Part shown: one piece after another, positions 1-8,212 of the stretch | Position numbering within the stretch: the first letter of the stretch is position 1 | Layout of the letters: every line of letters begins with the position of its first letter | Assembly (NCBI RefSeq): GCF_000381965.1 | Contig: NZ_KB908456.1 | Coordinates: forward strand, 62,001-126,000 | Origin: Oceanimonas smirnovii ATCC BAA-899 | Lineage (GTDB): Bacteria; Pseudomonadota; Gammaproteobacteria; Enterobacterales; Aeromonadaceae | Length of the DNA: 64,000 nt | Direction: 5' to 3' | The notes under the pieces: model-generated | What the model was told of the DNA's origin: nothing | Database searches by the model: none | The model's input: the letters and a program-made list of their open reading frames with translations, nothing else | Position numbers and translations under genes: made by a program

Positions 1-54
1 ATCAGGAATGGAGACAATACTGTTCGCGATAAGCTTAAGGGTGTCTTGTTTCAT
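1..54 (-). CDS. apt: Adenine phosphoribosyltransferase, N-terminal fragment (runs off the left edge)
   Basis: Only the first 18 codons are inside the window; the start codon is the reverse complement of 52-54. The peptide begins MKQDTLKLIANSIVSIPD, which fits the N-terminus of Apt proteins (E. coli has KNSIKSIQDYPKPG at this place). Apt makes AMP from adenine and PRPP in purine salvage. The upstream gene on the same strand is a ybaN homologue; in E. coli ybaN also sits directly before apt, which supports the call. The fragment is short, so the identification leans on this synteny. Confidence 0.6.
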   Translation of the reverse strand, partial: MKQDTLKLIANSIVSIPD

Positions 55-118
55 GGCGTATGGCTGCCTCATTAAACCCGGCTAACGCGGGCATGGCATG
101 GAATGAAGGAGTGAAATC

Positions 119-511
119 TTAGGGCCTCGTCTGATCCATTGCAACCATGCCCGGCGCGGGCACTGCCGGCAATCGCCACATCCAGCAGGCCAGTATCAGA
201 AAGGTGAGCACCAGCACACCCCGTACCCACCACAAGGGGACCATATACACAGAAAAGGCAAAACTGATTGCCATTAACAGCAAAGCGCGACGTTTCACCT
301 GAGGCCGCAGCCCTCTGTGTGTCTGCCAGTCATGAATCAAGCTGCCAAACCAGGGGTGATTCACCAGCCAGGCATGCAGCCTGGGCGAAGACTTGCCAAA
401 GCAACAGGCAGACAAAAGTACAAAAGGCGTGGTAGGCAACACCGGCAAAAAGGCACCTAATATTCCCAACCCCAGAGCAATGGTGCCAAGCAGGGCAAAT
501 AAAAATCGCAT
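119..511 (-). CDS. ybaN: YbaN-family (DUF454) inner membrane protein
   Basis: A 130-residue hydrophobic protein starting MRFLFALLG, with the DUF454 signature GAFLPVLPTTPFVLLSACCF near residues 20-40, then a basic cytoplasmic stretch and two further membrane segments (about residues 75-110). Function in this family is unknown; E. coli YbaN is an inner membrane protein encoded just upstream of apt, and the same order is seen here. The frame is open 18 codons further upstream, but the start at 511 is preceded by GGAGAG at good spacing, so the longer form is unlikely. Confidence 0.85.
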   Translation of the reverse strand: MRFLFALLGTIALGLGILGAFLPVLPTTPFVLLSACCFGKSSPRLHAWLVNHPWFGSLIHDWQTHRGLRPQVKRRALLLMAISFAFSVYMVPLWWVRGVLVLTFLILACWMWRLPAVPAPGMVAMDQTRP

Positions 512-643
512 TGTGCTCTCCTGCCAGTTAAAACCCGTGTTTACTATAGCAAAAGTCGTTTTCAAACTCTCGCCTCACTGTCCGTCATGGCGCTTTTATC
601 ATGCCGGGGTTACACTGCCCGCTTTTGCCGGTAACTGAATAAC

Positions 644-1576
644 ATGCGTTTGATCCTGGCTCCGATGGAAGGGGTGCTCGACCATTTGATGCGGGACCTG
701 CTCACCCGCCTTAACCCTTATGATTTATGCGTGACCGAGTTTGTGCGGGTAGTGGACATGTGTCTGCCGGCGCGGGTTTTTCATCGGTTATGCCCCGAGC
801 TGCATCATGGCTGCAAAACACCGTCGGGCACGCCGGTGCGTATTCAGTTACTGGGCCAGGACGCCAACTGGCTGGCAGAAAACGCTGCTCAGGCGATAAA
901 TCTGGGAGCCGGCGGTATTGATCTTAACTTTGGCTGTCCCGCCAAAACCGTCAACAAGCACAGAGGCGGTGCTGCCCTGCTGGCCGACAGCGAACAGCTG
1001 TATCGCATTGGCCGGGCGGTGCGCGCCGCCGTGCCGGCCCATTTGCCGGTCAGTGCCAAAATTAGGCTGGGGCTGGAGCAGCGCGACCGTTATCTGGAAA
1101 ACAGCCGGGCACTGGCAGAAGCCGGCATTACCGAGCTGGCAGTGCATGCCCGCAGCAAAAAAGACGGTTATCGCCCGCCGGCCTGGTGGCCGCTGGTGGC
1201 CCAAATAAAGCATCAGCTGACTATTCCGGTGATTGTAAACGGCGAAATCTGGAACGCTGCGCACGCTGTGCAGGCGCAGGCAGAAAGCCAATGCAGCGAT
1301 ATCATGCTGGGCCGGGGTGCCCTCGCCCTGCCCAACCTGGCAGACACCATTAAAACCGGCACCGTCCCCCTGCCCTGGGCTGCAGTGATTAACCTGCTGC
1401 TTGACTACTCGGCGCTGGAAGTGGAAGGCAACAAGGCCGTCTATTACCCCAACCGCATCAAACAATGGCTGAATTATCTTAAGTTACAGTACCCGGAAGC
1501 ACAGGAATTATTTACCGCCATACGCACCCTCAAGCACACGGAAGAAATCCGAAGCTTGCTTCGCAAGCAGCCGTAA
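644..1576 (+). CDS. dusC: tRNA-dihydrouridine(16) synthase DusC
   Basis: A 310-residue FMN enzyme that reduces uridine 16 in the tRNA D-loop to dihydrouridine with NADPH. The N-terminus MRLILAPMEGVLDH and the region FGCPAKTVNKHRGGA, which carries the catalytic cysteine (Cys98), are typical of bacterial Dus proteins. The early MEGVLDHLMRDLLTRLNPYDLCVTEF run, given here as residues 8-33, resembles DusC rather than DusA or DusB. Length matches the family (about 310-320). It is monocistronic; the stop codon opens an inverted repeat in the following intergenic region. Dus subtype is assigned by remembered similarity only. Confidence 0.9.
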   Translation: MRLILAPMEGVLDHLMRDLLTRLNPYDLCVTEFVRVVDMCLPARVFHRLCPELHHGCKTPSGTPVRIQLLGQDANWLAENAAQAINLGAGGIDLNFGCPAKTVNKHRGGAALLADSEQLYRIGRAVRAAVPAHLPVSAKIRLGLEQRDRYLENSRALAEAGITELAVHARSKKDGYRPPAWWPLVAQIKHQLTIPVIVNGEIWNAAHAVQAQAESQCSDIMLGRGALALPNLADTIKTGTVPLPWAAVINLLLDYSALEVEGNKAVYYPNRIKQWLNYLKLQYPEAQELFTAIRTLKHTEEIRSLLRKQP

Positions 1577-1727
1577 GCTGTCAGCTGTAAGTGGTGGTGC
1601 CTAGAGGCTTATAGTTGTGACTGATAACAAGACTCTGTTTGAAGTAAACAACCCAATTTGCAGGCACTATACAGTAACCTTCGTCTACGCCGAACTACTT
1701 ACAGCTTAAAGCTGACAGCTGACAGCT
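1574..1727. repeat. Intergenic long-spaced inverted repeat after dusC
   Basis: The left arm (1574-1592, containing AGCTGTCAGCTGTAAGT) is matched in reverse by the right arm (1697-1727, ACTTACAGCTT followed by two GCTGACAGCT-like units). About 105 bases with no gene lie between. The right arm duplicates the AGCTGACAGCTGACAGCT unit. It could fold in RNA as a terminator-like structure or be a dispersed intergenic repeat element; a CCCC/GGGG hairpin follows at about 1727-1740. Confidence 0.6.
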
Positions 1728-1812
1728 CCCCGAAGGGGGTTATTGATTTGCATCATGATGTTAACAAGTAGGCAGCCATATACTGACCGGCATATTCCAC
1801 TGAATGGAAATC

Positions 1813-2184
1813 ATGATGAGCAGCAAAACACAAAACGAACTGGAGCACCGGCTGCTGGCGGTGGCGGAAGACTGCCGCCAGCGCTTTTTGCATTCGGTAA
1901 ACACGCTGGATGCCACTCTGGCCGCCAGGCTGGCTACTTTGCCCCCTGATGAATGGGCCGACGACGCCGCGCTGAGCGCCTGGCCCCAGCTGCAACCTCA
2001 ACTCAAAAATCTGCGCCGGGTTGATGCCGCCCTGTGCCAGTGGCAGCTGGGGCTTTATGGACTGTGCAGCGACTGCGAAGCGGAACTCACGCCGGCACAA
2101 CTGATGGATGACCCCTGCCGGCAGCGCTGTGACAGCTGTGAACAGAAGTATCAGAAAGCCCAGCATACCAGCTGGACGCTGTAA
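1813..2184 (+). CDS. DksA/TraR-family C4 zinc-finger protein
   Basis: About 123 residues. The N-terminal two thirds are predicted helical (TQNELEHRLLAVAEDCRQRF) and the C-terminus has a CSDC-x(17)-CRQRCDSC pattern, the four-cysteine zinc knuckle of the DksA/TraR family. DksA-type proteins enter the RNA polymerase secondary channel and alter initiation with ppGpp. It is shorter than DksA (about 150) and lacks an obvious coiled-coil tip DxxDxA motif, so it may be a regulator of another kind. The start at 1813 follows GGAA; an in-frame ATG at 1804 has no ribosome site and ATG at 1816 is an alternative. Confidence 0.75.
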   Translation: MMSSKTQNELEHRLLAVAEDCRQRFLHSVNTLDATLAARLATLPPDEWADDAALSAWPQLQPQLKNLRRVDAALCQWQLGLYGLCSDCEAELTPAQLMDDPCRQRCDSCEQKYQKAQHTSWTL

Positions 2185-2190
2185 ACCGCT

Positions 2191-2265
2191 GGGGACTGGG
2201 GACTGGGGACTGGGGACTGGGGACTGGGGACTGGGGACTGGGGACTGGGGACTGGGGACTGGGGA
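2191..2265 (+). repeat. Tandem GGGGACT heptamer array (10 exact copies plus GGGGA)
   Basis: Bases 2191-2260 are exactly ten copies of the heptamer GGGGACT, followed by a partial GGGGA. It lies between the zinc-finger gene and the porin terminator and encodes no real protein. Eleven runs of four G at regular spacing on the plus strand could form G-quadruplexes. A copy number of this kind is likely to vary by slippage. Confidence 0.95.
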
Positions 2266-2390
2266 AATGGTAGGCGCCGCTTTAGCTGGCGCAACCCCTG
2301 CAGGCCACTGTATTTCAGGCACGCTGCGCGGTCTTTTGCCGGCTAATGCGGCAGCTACAATTAGCGATCCAGCCTGGAAAACAGGCATTA

Positions 2391-2416
2391 AAAAAGCCGG
2401 CTTTCGCCGGCTTTTT
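2391..2416. terminator. Bidirectional rho-independent terminator
   Basis: A perfect hairpin AAAAAGCCGGC / TTTC / GCCGGCTTTTT with A-run and T-run flanks, placed between the convergent zinc-finger gene (plus) and porin gene (minus). It should serve both. Confidence 0.9.
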
Positions 2417-2441
2417 GCTTCTTTATCAACTAGTTAGCTGA

Positions 2442-3443
2442 TTAGAAGTTATACTGAATACCCATGCCGTAGCGATCATCACGGTTCAGATCGTCATCAT
2501 TGATCTCGTATTCAGCATACAGCTTGGCCTTGGCAGTCAGGTCATACTGAACACCCAGAGTCCAGGCATCAATGCTGTCGAAGTCAGGTTTAGCGGTTTC
2601 TTCAACTTCTTCATAAGAGTACTGTGCCAGCAGGGTCCAGGCATCAACGTTATAGGTACCGGTCAGTTCGAAACCTTTGGTATCTATGTCTTTATATTCA
2701 CGCTGAGTATACAGACCGGAGAAGAAGAAGCCGTCTACGGTGTAGCTGGCACCGGCAAACCAGGCATCGATAGAATCTTCATTTTTACCACGAACATCCT
2801 GCTGCTCATAAGCGGCATACACGCCCACACCTACCGGGAAAGTATAACCGGCAGACAGAGACCACTGGTTGTCCAGCTCAGAACCGTTACCTGCTTTTTC
2901 CAGCTTGTAACCGTCAGAGAAAGCATAAGCACCGCGCAGATCCAGACCGTTGGCAGCGTAAGAAACGCGAACCTGATCGTCTACCTTGTCGTTCAGCTCA
3001 AAACGGTCACCATAACCAGCACGACCACCAAAGATGTTAAAGATATCACTCAGATACAGTACCTGAGCAATCGGATCCTGGCTGCGACCAAAGGTCAGCT
3101 CGGTAGTGTCCTGAAAACGGTAACCAGCCCAGGCGTAGCGGGTAGAAAGATTGTCAGAGCCGGTAGCGTCATCACCTTCAGCAACAACCTGCCATTCCAG
3201 CTTACCAATCAGGTCGATATCGTTGTTCAGTGCATACTCAACGTTAACACCCAGGCGTGCTTCACCTTCGCCACCGAAGTTATTCGCGGTTGCATCATCT
3301 TTTTTGAAACCCATCTCACCGGCTTCATACTGAATGCGGCCGTAGATATCTACCTTGGCACCTTCGTCGGAGTAAACGGTTACAGCGCTGGCAGAGGTCG
3401 CGAACAGCGCAGGAATGGTCAGTGCAAGAATCGTTTTTTTCAT
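2442..3443 (-). CDS. Outer membrane general porin (OmpC/OmpF/PhoE-type)
   Basis: A 333-residue trimeric beta-barrel porin. Residues 1-20 (MKKTILALTIPALFATSASA) are a classical signal peptide with cleavage expected before VTVYS. The mature protein begins with a VDIYGRIQYEAG strand and ends with GMGIQYNF, the C-terminal Phe recognised by the Bam machinery. It is rich in alternating aromatic strands and acidic loops, with no long hydrophobic stretch after the signal. It allows diffusion of small polar solutes. It is the only gene of its unit, with its own upstream region (3444-3719) and a strong shared terminator. The exact porin orthologue cannot be fixed by eye. Confidence 0.9.
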   Translation of the reverse strand: MKKTILALTIPALFATSASAVTVYSDEGAKVDIYGRIQYEAGEMGFKKDDATANNFGGEGEARLGVNVEYALNNDIDLIGKLEWQVVAEGDDATGSDNLSTRYAWAGYRFQDTTELTFGRSQDPIAQVLYLSDIFNIFGGRAGYGDRFELNDKVDDQVRVSYAANGLDLRGAYAFSDGYKLEKAGNGSELDNQWSLSAGYTFPVGVGVYAAYEQQDVRGKNEDSIDAWFAGASYTVDGFFFSGLYTQREYKDIDTKGFELTGTYNVDAWTLLAQYSYEEVEETAKPDFDSIDAWTLGVQYDLTAKAKLYAEYEINDDDLNRDDRYGMGIQYNF

Positions 3444-3719
3444 GATTTTATATGCCTACTGTAATTAAACACTAAGTCCTTGTTATTCCCTGTGTTAGCA
3501 ACGCTGGCGTTACTATGGGCAGCAGACTATCACTGGTATTTTGACCTTGCAACAAAATCGCGGGAACTTTTTATGACAATCACACTCTTGTGCACGTCTG
3601 AAAGTGTGATGCCAAGCACTTTTCAACAATTAACCACCATAGTCCGATATATCAGTGAAAACTGGTATATAAATACACACGCCATATAATTGCCGTTGTG
3701 TTTTATACCGGAACTTTTC
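3444..3719. promoter_or_regulatory. Divergent regulatory region between porin and dinG
   Basis: About 276 bases with no convincing gene. It is A+T-rich and must hold the porin promoter (minus) and the dinG promoter (plus). An inverted repeat ATCACACT ... AGTGTGAT spans 3579-3610 and could be a regulator site. A short open frame from 3480 has no ribosome site and is not annotated. Confidence 0.4.
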
Positions 3720-5774
3720 ATGTCCAGCGCCCAATACCGCTCTCTTGTGCGGGCTAATTACCGTCAGTTAAGCCAATCCATTCAGGGATTTAAACCAAGA
3801 CGCGAGCAAAACTTTCTGGTGGCGGAAATAGGCAAGGTGCTGCTTGGCCATTACGACGCTGCCCGTCGTATTCTGGTGGCCGAGGCCGGCACCGGAATAG
3901 GCAAATCTCTTGCTTATTTACAGGCGGGCATTCCCTGGGCACGGCTCAATAATAAAACCCTGATCATTTCCACGGCGACCCTGGCCTTGCAGGAGCAACT
4001 GATCAACAAGGATCTGCCGCTTTTTCAGCCACACTGTGAGCCAGCATTTACCTTTACCCTGGCCAAGGGGCGTGCTCGTTATTGCTGCCGGCAGCGGCTG
4101 CAGGACCTGGTGCAGGGCAAAAGCCAAATCAGCATGTTTGAGGCCGCCTGCACTCTCACGCCTGCCCAGCAAACTCAGCTGGCCGGGCTGTGGCAGGCAC
4201 TGCAGACGGGTGACTGGGCCGGTGACCGGGACAGCTGGCCCGAGCCCGTGGAGAGTGCGCTCTGGACCCAGATTCAGACCGAGCGCCACAGCTGCCAGCC
4301 TCAGCTGGGCCATAGCCAGTGTCCGTTTCACCTTGCGCGGGCCGAACTGGATAAAGCCGATGTCATTGTAGTGAACCATGCGCTGCTACTGGCAGACTTG
4401 TCCATGGGGGGCGGCATTATTCTGCCCGAGCCGGAAAACTGCCTTTATGTATTGGATGAAGCCCACCATATTGCTCACATTGCCCGGGAGCAGGGCTCGG
4501 CACGGCTGGGGCTGCGCAGCGCCCGGCGCAATCTGGAGCAGTTCAACAAGCAGGTGCCGCAACTGGCTGCCGCCCTTAACGACGACGGTCAGAACGCCGT
4601 TAACCGCACTCAGCAGGCGCTGCAGCAGCTTATTCCGTCGTTAACCGAGTTATATAAACAGCTGCAGTCGGCCCAGCGTGCCGGCGACTTAACCCCGGAT
4701 GAACAGGGCTGCCTGCGTTTTGCCGCCGGCGAGCTGCCCGGGCTGCTGACACATGCCCTTACTGCCCTTAAGGATGAGCATAAACAACTGGCGCAGAGAT
4801 TAAGCCGGCTGCAGAACGAGCTGGCCGAGGCACTTAAGCGGCAGCCCGGTAACAGTGCCGTATCTGCCGCCATGGCGGCGGTCAGCCTGCAGCAACTGCA
4901 CACCGACGAGGCCGGCAGTCTGTGCGAGCTGATGCTGAAAGCCGTGGGCCCCAAACACACACCGCCGGCGCGCTGGCTGGAGCAAAGCAAGACCGACATT
5001 GTGCTGTGTGCCACCCCGCTGGCAGTGGGGCATCTGCTGGAGCAGTGGTGCTGGTCCCGGGCGGCAGCCGTGGTGATGGTCTCCGCTACCTTTACCGCAC
5101 TGAACGATTTCAGCTATTTCCGCCGTTCTGTGGGCCTGCGTGCCGACGACGGCAGCCAGTATCTCAGGCTGAACTCCCCTTTTGACTACGCCGGCTCAAG
5201 GCTGATTATTCCTGCCCTTGGCTGCGAGCCGCAGGATGCAGGCTTTGATGCGTTGCTGAGTGAGGAAATTCCCCGCTGGATCAAAGGTGAAACCGCTACG
5301 CTGGTGTTGTTTTCTTCTTACCGGCAGATGAACGCGCTGGCAAAGACCCTGCGTGACAAGGGACACTCACTGCTGGTGCAGGGAGAAGCCGGCCGTCAGG
5401 CGCTGCTGGAGCTGCACCGCATGAAGTGCGATGGTGGTCAGCCCAGTGTGCTGTTTGGCACCGGCAGTTTTGCCGAAGGGCTGGACTTGCCCGGCCATTA
5501 CCTGACCAATCTGATTATTACCAAGCTGCCCTTTGCGGTGCCCACCTCGCCGGTGGAAGAAGCCATGGCAGAATGGATAAGCTTAAGCGGCGGCAATGCC
5601 TTTATGCAACTCACCGTGCCCGAAGCATCCCGCAAGCTGATCCAGGCCTGCGGCCGGCTGCTGCGTACCGAAACCGACCAAGGCCGCATTATTATTCTGG
5701 ACCGGCGCTTGCTTACCCGCCGTTACGGCCCGGCACTGCTGAATGCCCTGCCGCCCTTCAGCCGGGAAACGTGA
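3720..5774 (+). CDS. dinG: DinG-type XPD-like ATP-dependent 5'-3' DNA helicase
   Basis: A 684-residue superfamily 2 helicase. Walker A is AEAGTGIGKS (residues 54-63), the DEAH box is VLDEAHH (244-250), and C-terminal motifs include SVLFGTGSFAEGLDLPG and QACGRLLRTETDQG. The end (DRRLLTRRYGPALLNALPPF) matches E. coli DinG closely. DinG unwinds R-loops and D-loops and helps forks pass transcription. The iron-sulfur cysteines differ: C122-C123, C192 and C201 are visible, whereas E. coli has one Cys followed by C-x4-C-x5-C. The start at 3720 has CCGGAA upstream; a TTG ten codons earlier is less likely. No clear LexA box is seen upstream, although E. coli dinG is SOS-regulated. Confidence 0.9.
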   Translation: MSSAQYRSLVRANYRQLSQSIQGFKPRREQNFLVAEIGKVLLGHYDAARRILVAEAGTGIGKSLAYLQAGIPWARLNNKTLIISTATLALQEQLINKDLPLFQPHCEPAFTFTLAKGRARYCCRQRLQDLVQGKSQISMFEAACTLTPAQQTQLAGLWQALQTGDWAGDRDSWPEPVESALWTQIQTERHSCQPQLGHSQCPFHLARAELDKADVIVVNHALLLADLSMGGGIILPEPENCLYVLDEAHHIAHIAREQGSARLGLRSARRNLEQFNKQVPQLAAALNDDGQNAVNRTQQALQQLIPSLTELYKQLQSAQRAGDLTPDEQGCLRFAAGELPGLLTHALTALKDEHKQLAQRLSRLQNELAEALKRQPGNSAVSAAMAAVSLQQLHTDEAGSLCELMLKAVGPKHTPPARWLEQSKTDIVLCATPLAVGHLLEQWCWSRAAAVVMVSATFTALNDFSYFRRSVGLRADDGSQYLRLNSPFDYAGSRLIIPALGCEPQDAGFDALLSEEIPRWIKGETATLVLFSSYRQMNALAKTLRDKGHSLLVQGEAGRQALLELHRMKCDGGQPSVLFGTGSFAEGLDLPGHYLTNLIITKLPFAVPTSPVEEAMAEWISLSGGNAFMQLTVPEASRKLIQACGRLLRTETDQGRIIILDRRLLTRRYGPALLNALPPFSRET

Positions 5775-5893
5775 AGCGGGCGGTGCTTGCCAATTGCGTC
5801 CGGTATGAATTGTTGTCACAATTTACCGGTTTACTTAAGTGAAGATTCATTGATGAAACGCCCTCGCGGGCAAAGGCTCAGGAGCCCTGATTT

Positions 5894-6529
5894 ATGACAC
5901 TGCGTATTACCCTTGCCGCCCTGGCAACCGCCAGTCTGTGTTTTGGTGCCAATGCGGCCACCTTCAAGGCTGAGCAGCCTTATCAGATTTATCTGATTAA
6001 CGGTGAAAAAACCGCCAACACCATTACCAAAGATATTCATGAAGTCACTTTGGCTGAAGGTAAAAATCAGATAGCCATTGGTTATACCAATGATTATTCC
6101 AACCGCTCTGAAGTACGGGTGCTGAACGGCGATCCCGTAATTATCGAGCTGGATAATGTGGCTGCCGATGCCGAGCTGACCATCGATTTCAACAAACCGC
6201 TGAACTATCAGCTGGCCCGCCAGTTTCTGCGTGAGCAATCCGAGCAGCTGACCGTCATCGACCAGCGCACCGGCCAGCCAGTTGAAGCAGACATTTCTAC
6301 TATCCCCATGCCTGCCGGCCTGGACACTGCCGGTGGCATTCAGGAGCACCTGCGCCAAACCCGCCAGGCTTTTAACGGCCGCACCGAAGCTGCCGTGGCT
6401 GCCGCTCAGCAAAAGTTCGGTGATGCCGTGGTGGATGCCGATGCCATGGAAATGCTGCAACACTGGTGGAACGCCGCCGACGCCGACACCCGTCGTGCCT
6501 TTCAAATCTGGATGATCCAGCAGCAGTAA
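5894..6529 (+). CDS. DUF2057 (YccT-like) secreted protein
   Basis: A 211-residue exported protein. The first 21 residues (ending CFGANA) form a signal peptide with AxA cleavage before ATFKAEQPYQ. The mature N-terminal half has the beta-rich DUF2057 pattern: LINGEKTANTITKDIHEVTL, then LAEGKNQIAIGYTNDY. The C-terminal half is helical and alanine-rich. E. coli YccT (CsgI) belongs to this family and inhibits curli assembly in the periplasm; the role here is unknown. A ribosome site (CAGGAG) lies 9 bases before the start. It is monocistronic between dinG and an intergenic repeat. Confidence 0.75.
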   Translation: MTLRITLAALATASLCFGANAATFKAEQPYQIYLINGEKTANTITKDIHEVTLAEGKNQIAIGYTNDYSNRSEVRVLNGDPVIIELDNVAADAELTIDFNKPLNYQLARQFLREQSEQLTVIDQRTGQPVEADISTIPMPAGLDTAGGIQEHLRQTRQAFNGRTEAAVAAAQQKFGDAVVDADAMEMLQHWWNAADADTRRAFQIWMIQQQ

Positions 6530-6567
6530 TCGTTACCCCCTCCCCGCCTTCCTCCTTGGTCTTGGCT

Positions 6568-6601
6568 CCCTCCCCTTTTCAAGGGGAGGGTCGGGGTGGG
6601 G
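6568..6601. repeat. Intergenic CCCTCCCCTT/AAGGGGAGGG repeat element, copy A
   Basis: A short palindromic element, CCCTCCCCTTTTCAAGGGGAGGG then TCGGGGTGGGG in overall pattern. Nearly the same text recurs at 13837-13870, and in inverted form at 13774-13810. It may act as a terminator hairpin between the DUF2057 gene and the DUF924 remnant. Confidence 0.75.
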
Positions 6602-6608
6602 TTTGCAG

Positions 6609-6797
6609 TTAAAACCCCGCTCTCAGCTGTTTGAGAAATTCCTGCTCTTCCGGCGTGGACTCACGCCCGAGAATGGCATTGCGGTGAGGGTATCGCCCAA
6701 AGCGCCGGGCAATTTCTTCATCCAGCATCTTGCTCTTTTGCCACCATTGGGCCGGTTTTAATTCATCGAACCAAAAATCCAGCACATTCTGATACAT
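6609..6797 (-). CDS. Internally deleted DUF924-family protein (62 residues)
   Basis: The product joins the N-terminus of a DUF924 protein (MYQNVLDFWFDELKPAQWW and the following ARRFG) directly to the DUF924 C-terminus (RFGRYPHRNAILGRESTPEE). Normal DUF924 proteins are about 180-200 residues, so roughly 120 internal residues are absent, in frame. The junction lies at an RFG triplet that occurs in both the N- and C-terminal parts of full-length members, suggesting deletion by short homology. A strong ribosome site (AGGAG) and intact start and stop remain, so it may still be translated. The TPR-like helical core is gone, so ancestral function is doubtful. It lies beside repeat copy A. Confidence 0.75.
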   Translation of the reverse strand: MYQNVLDFWFDELKPAQWWQKSKMLDEEIARRFGRYPHRNAILGRESTPEEQEFLKQLRAGF

Positions 6798-6847
6798 AAG
6801 CGCTCCTGTTCAGCCTGATGTCCGCCGGAGTATAGAGCGCTTTGTCT

Positions 6848-8212
6848 TCAGAATACCAAATGGGCGACCAATGCAATCACCGGCAGCGTCACCAGGGTGC
6901 GCATCAGAAAGATCACGAACAGCTCAACAATGTTGACCGGGATTTTGCTGCCCAACAGCAACGCACCCACTTCCGACATGTAGATAAGCTGAGTGACCGA
7001 CAAGGCCGCAATCACAAAGCGGGTCATGTCACTTTCAATGGAGCTGGCCAGAATGGCGGGAATAAACATATCAGCAAAACCCACCACCATGGTCTGGGAT
7101 GCCGCCACCGCCTCAGGAATACCCAGCAGCTCAAGCAGAGGAACAAAAGGCACACCCAGCCAGGTAAACAGCGGCGTGGTTTCGGCAATCACCAGTGCCA
7201 GGGTGCCAAATGCCATCACCACCGGCAGCACGCCCAGCAACATATCCAGCGCATTATGCACACCGGTACGGGCCACCTGGCCAAGGCTTTCTACCTTGCC
7301 GGCCCGCATCAGCGCCAGCGTGACACCATGGCCAAGGCGGGAATAGCCTTCAGGAGTGACTTCGGCATTAGCCGGACGGGGCTGGCCGTTAATAAAGGTA
7401 TCTGCCTTCCAGCACAGAGGGGGCAGCCGGGGCACCACTATGGCCGCCACTATGCCGGCCAGGCACACGGCCCCGTAAAAGGGTAAAAACATATGCTCCA
7501 GCTTCACCTGGGCCAGCACCACCAGACTGAAAGTAATGGACACCGCCGAAAAAGTGGTACCAATCACGGCAGCCTCACGCTGGGTATAGTGATGGCCTTC
7601 ATATTGCTTGCTGGTCAGCAAAATGCCCACACTGCCGTCACCCAGCCAGGAGGCCATGCAGTCTACTGCCGAACGGCCGGGCAGCCGGAACACAGGGCGC
7701 ATAATGCCGGTCAGCAGGGTGCCCACCAGCTCCAGCAGACCAAAGTCCAGCAATAACGGCAGCAACAGGCCGGCAAAAATAAACACCGAAAACAGTACCG
7801 GCAGCAGATCGTTCAGCACCAGACCGCCGGTATCACCGCTGTAAAGCAGCTGCGGGCCCACCTGAAACTGCACCAGCAACACAAAAACAGCGCCCAGCAG
7901 CCGGCTTAGCAACCAGACCGGACGCACATTAAACAGGGTATTAAGAAAAGGACTGTTCAGCAGCCAGGCGGGCTTGGCCAGAGAGCCAAACAGGGTGACC
8001 AGTGCAGACAGCACAATCAGACCGGTGACCACAGCCGGCAACTGATCCGCCAGCGCGCCCTGCACGCTTTTGGCCAGCACCGCTATCATAATGGTGATGT
8101 CGCCCTGCCAGGCTACCGGCGTCATAAACAGCAAAATACCTGCCAGGGACGGCAGCAAAAACATCAGCCAGTTGCGCATGCCACCACTCTGGCCCGCCAG
8201 CGTTTTTTCCAT
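6848..8212 (-). CDS. yjiH: YjiH-family membrane transporter with nucleoside-recognition (gate) domains
   Basis: About 454 residues with ten or so hydrophobic segments. The region around DCMASWLGDGSVGILLTSKQ and the later TMVVGFADMFIPAILASSIE stretch are typical of YjiH proteins, which carry the Gate/nucleoside-recognition domain also found in NupC and SpmA. The substrate is not established. The start at 8212 follows AAGGAG at ideal spacing; the frame is open 22 codons upstream but without a ribosome site. It is monocistronic with its own upstream region (8213-8433). Confidence 0.8.
   Translation of the reverse strand: MEKTLAGQSGGMRNWLMFLLPSLAGILLFMTPVAWQGDITIMIAVLAKSVQGALADQLPAVVTGLIVLSALVTLFGSLAKPAWLLNSPFLNTLFNVRPVWLLSRLLGAVFVLLVQFQVGPQLLYSGDTGGLVLNDLLPVLFSVFIFAGLLLPLLLDFGLLELVGTLLTGIMRPVFRLPGRSAVDCMASWLGDGSVGILLTSKQYEGHHYTQREAAVIGTTFSAVSITFSLVVLAQVKLEHMFLPFYGAVCLAGIVAAIVVPRLPPLCWKADTFINGQPRPANAEVTPEGYSRLGHGVTLALMRAGKVESLGQVARTGVHNALDMLLGVLPVVMAFGTLALVIAETTPLFTWLGVPFVPLLELLGIPEAVAASQTMVVGFADMFIPAILASSIESDMTRFVIAALSVTQLIYMSEVGALLLGSKIPVNIVELFVIFLMRTLVTLPVIALVAHLVF

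Noticed and set aside
2191-2265. CRISPR-like regular array
   Set aside because: Seven-base units without spacers are a simple tandem repeat; no cas genes occur in the window.
1753-2388. Long minus-strand frame rich in SPQSPVP repeats
   Set aside because: Product of translating the GGGGACT array and the antisense of the zinc-finger gene.
3662-3677. LexA-like CTGGTATATAAATACA before dinG
   Set aside because: The right half is out of register by one base and the left half has a mismatch, so it does not fit CTGT-N8-ACAG, although E. coli dinG does have such a box.
3480-3689. 69-codon plus-strand frame in the porin-dinG gap
   Set aside because: No ribosome site, composition and residues typical of non-coding A+T-rich sequence, and it would cover both promoters.
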